A DNA stretch of 64,000 nucleotides from Pseudoalteromonas sp. OOF1S-7. GTDB taxonomy: Bacteria > Pseudomonadota > Gammaproteobacteria > Enterobacterales > Alteromonadaceae. Positions 63,831-64,000 of this stretch are shown here, piece by piece (the first letter of the stretch is position 1; the number at the start of each line of letters is the position of its first letter). The position numbers and the translations under genes are program-made. A model generated the notes under the pieces. That model saw nothing but the letters and a program-made list of their open reading frames with translations, searched no databases and was not told the origin of the DNA. The stretch spans positions 186,001 to 250,000 of the forward strand of contig NZ_JAKRFZ010000001.1 in assembly GCF_022347765.1 (NCBI RefSeq), given 5' to 3'.

Positions 63831-64000
63831 AAAAAGAACCAATTAGCAGTTGCAAACGGTAATGACTTGGAACAACAACTCCTCAATGTACTGGAGTTTG
63901 TCACCGCAACGCCGGACTCTGAAAACCGCTGGCCCTCAGACACGGATAGCAAAGCCGCCTATAAAAAAGGACTTTATTATCTGAAAAATAAACAGTATCC
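63829..64000 (+). CDS. Unknown protein, N-terminal part (runs off the right edge)
   Basis: Fifty-seven codons starting MKKNQLAVANGNDLEQQLLNV and open to the window edge. The ribosome site is poor. The sequence looks soluble and helical at first, with a charged 'DTDSKAAYKKGLYYLKNKQ' stretch; no family recognised. Confidence 0.55.

Overview
The window reads as part of the chromosome of a marine gammaproteobacterium of the Alteromonadales, most likely Pseudoalteromonas. This is inferred from gene content and order: the DUF3450-TtpC-ExbB-ExbD-TonB-TPR transport cluster, a TonB receptor/halogenase/SapC block, pabB-nudL-sdaA, and apt-dnaX-ybaB. No rRNA, tRNA or CRISPR array was seen.

Layout. 0-7 kb: a partial CBS protein, a secreted isoaspartyl peptidase, then a TonB receptor, flavin-dependent halogenase-like protein and SapC protein, with two identical LacI-type operators upstream. 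7-11.6 kb: htpG, recR, an orphan MlaC-like protein and a PagL-like lipid A deacylase. 11.9-14.8 kb: a second TonB receptor and a DUF6506 protein. 15-22.7 kb: an AT-rich array of minus-strand gene cassettes with attC recombination sites and no integrase in view. It holds a GNAT acetyltransferase, a membrane coiled-coil protein, a coupled two-gene unit with a possible nuclease fold, a RelA/SpoT-type synthetase and a TIR-like protein. 22.8-38.5 kb: an oxidoreductase, an RND efflux operon with a divergent LysR regulator, secreted and lipoprotein phosphoesterase and OB-fold proteins, and several small or membrane proteins. 38.6-42 kb: ybaB, dnaX with a complete programmed frameshift signal, and apt. 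42.5-44.6 kb: a bufferin/oxazolone-type RiPP operon whose precursor has 15 EGKC motifs. 44.8-47.2 kb: dusC, a DksA-like zinc-finger protein and a DUF3080 lipoprotein. 47.4-52.3 kb: the TonB2-type energy-transducing cluster. 52.7-64 kb: metabolic and regulatory genes (CAT-like acetyltransferase, leucine dehydrogenase, class I fumarase, pabB, nudL, sdaA, cysB, a purine permease).

How they fit together. apt-dnaX-ybaB and recR-htpG normally form one block. Here they keep the same strand but are separated by about 28.6 kb that contains the cassette array and the efflux and phosphoesterase genes, so this stretch looks like an accessory insertion. The TonB cluster can energise the two TonB receptors. 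The cassette array is the best place to look for undescribed biology: three of its cassettes encode proteins of types known from anti-phage or toxin systems, and the overlapping gene pair at 17.2-19.3 kb matches nothing I recognise.
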